A DNA stretch of 64,000 nucleotides. Origin: Antitrichia curtipendula. Lineage: Eukaryota > Streptophyta > Bryopsida > Hypnales > Leucodontaceae. The DNA lies in assembly GCA_951230915.1 (NCBI GenBank), contig OX579642.1, positions 6,634,001 through 6,698,000 on the forward strand, given 5' to 3'. Positions 62,556 through 64,000 of this stretch are shown here, one piece after another. A program made the translations under genes and the position numbers. Every line of letters starts with the position of its first letter. The first letter of the stretch is position 1. Under the pieces are notes generated by a model that was not told the DNA's origin, searched no databases, and saw only the letters and a list, made by a program, of their open reading frames with translations.

Positions 62556-62760
62556 CCTATGACCATGCAAATTCAGCCCCTACGGACGTGCAGTGGACCA
62601 AAAACCGTGGGCTTCAACCCCAAATCCGTGGAGAGGGCTTAAAACCATGATATTTCACCTTAAAACATGAATTTCAGCTCAAATTAGGTGTCTGGTCCTT
62701 ATAACCGCGTGATATAGACCCTATGACCGCGCGCCGCATCCTATGGCCGTAAATCAAATC
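62556..62760 (+). repeat. Degenerate short repeat ending in CCRTG or CCGCG
   Basis: About nine phrases of 15-30 bases share the form C-C-C-T/A-A-T-R-A-C-C-R-T/C-G, for example 'accctatgaccatg', 'cccctacggacgtg', 'ccccaaatccgtg', 'ccttataaccgcg', 'accctatgaccgcg' and 'tcctatggccgt'. A shorter series of the same kind ('ccctatgaccatgg', 'cctatggccatgg') occurs near 22792-22815. Confidence 0.6.
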
Positions 62761-64000
62761 CCTAATTCCCTCCGTAGCAACTGCTGTCCGCGCAGTCTGC
62801 AGAAATCAGCAACTTCGATGGCTAATATCTTATCCAATTTTTACCTGATCCAAGAAATTTCAGCGTGCATTTTGATCAATTTGTTACCCTCTTTCCAACG
62901 GTATAGGGCACGCCTCGTTTATCAAATGTTATCACAGGTTGAATTCATCGTTTCCACAGCTTGCGACTGCAGCGTCCTCCAATTCACCCCAAATTTGCGA
63001 TTGAGGTTTTCCCTAACGTTTGCTGATTTCAGTTAATGGAGGGGTCAATTTGCTCAGTTTTCAGTCAATGGTTTGTAATCACTCTCGTAGACTGAATTTC
63101 TGTTACTTTCCGCAAGCTTCATTGGAGCTTGCAGCGTTGCCGAATTTCCGACCTCTGGTTTCAATTTAGAATCCTGTTGGTCAGATCTTGCTCGGTTTGC
63201 TTATACGATCTATCAGTCTGATCAATGCAACCTATAAGCAAATGATTTCAAGAATTTTTTGGTGATCTGGTGTTTCGGGAGGAGGTCAGAGCAGGCGCAG
63301 TTGCTCCACGGCAGAATTCTCTGCATTTTGTTCGTAATCTAGATGCAATTCATCCTGAATTTGTGAAATTGGTCGCAAGAGAACATACCCACTTGTAATT
63401 CCCGTACTTGAGGTCAATTTTGATCTCCATTTTGTTGAAAGAATTCAGTGCTCACGCTCCTGCAGATGGCGCGACACTCCAACCAGGTTCTCCGTCGCAA
63501 CCTCTCGCTCACACCCAGCGCATTTACTCACAACAAATACTTCACGATTGAATTCGACCAGATCGCAGCTTCCTCCGAAGTGCTCCGTCTTCAATTGCGC
63601 AATTTCCACAGCCTGAAGATTCTCAATAGATCCAGGACATCCTACACGACCCTTTTTACGAATGCAAACTCTCTGCACGAACTCCTCCAAACAATCTCTT
63701 AACAACAAAAATTTCTCAATCCAGATCCTCCACATTCCACAGTAGATTCTATTTGGCATGTGCCACAAATAGTAAAGCTCAATTAACAGAAACACAGAAA
63801 CTCACAGAAGACGACAAAGCAAGGCAAGGTAAAAACTACACAATGATAAGCATAAATATAATTCATAAATATATTACATATAAATTCGGGACTTACATAA
63901 TGCCAATGCCAATTTTAGTTTTCGGCTTTTTATACTTTCTAAAAAAAACGAACCGGTGTGATTACGAAGAGGTGTGACCTAAGTCACACCTCATTCATCC
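62761..64000. other. GC-richer sequence, product unknown
   Basis: 63445-63795 is open on the minus strand (116 codons) and 63448-63702 on the plus strand (84 codons). Neither shows a domain I recognise. The composition suggests a gene end, a leader or a retroelement boundary continuing beyond the window. A 10-bp perfect stem with a 4-nt loop lies at 63969-63992. Confidence 0.35.

Noticed and set aside
63445..63795. 116-codon minus frame and 84-codon plus frame
   Set aside because: They overlap on opposite strands in GC-richer DNA and neither shows a known domain; the region runs off the window.

Overview
The window is nuclear DNA from a land plant. It is AT-rich, genes are sparse and carry many introns, plant-type GT-AG splice sites are abundant, and old short transposons and (AT)n microsatellites fill most of the space. 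A gene related to ZNF474 (a C2HC zinc finger family I associate with organisms that make flagella) is present. That would fit a lineage with swimming sperm (moss, liverwort, lycophyte, fern, cycad or Ginkgo), but this is inference and I cannot name the species.

Layout. 1-10.1 kb: repeats and unrecognised sequence, including two old TTAA-flanked elements, a strong 26-bp-arm hairpin (3.4 kb) and a GC-rich island (5.95-6.45 kb). 10.2-14.1 kb, minus strand: a three-exon C2HC double zinc finger gene, then an intron-bearing ribosomal protein eL37 gene with an in-frame TAG. 14.7-15.6 kb: a promoter-like stretch (telo-box, TATA). 16-36.5 kb: mobile-element relics. These include at least three families (TTAA/CCCCTAAAGG; TA/AGGTAG; a long foldback), degenerate ~115-bp repeats, and a worn relic of the LRR kinase gene at 26.7-27.2 kb. 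37.1-48.9 kb, plus strand: a 20-exon LRR receptor-like kinase gene of the LRR-VIII type. 48.9-55.7 kb: further repeats with one nested insertion. 55.8-61.7 kb: a truncated, broken second copy of the LRR part of the same gene without a kinase. 61.7-64 kb: a long (AT)n tract, a degenerate short repeat and unrecognised GC-richer sequence.

The three receptor-kinase copies in one orientation form a small decaying tandem cluster. The only receptor copy with a kinase is itself out of frame by one base in exon 14. The three-exon zinc finger gene is the only gene I can assemble with no visible defect. Exon models were read by eye from splice sites, codon phase and family motifs; no alignment or expression data were available.
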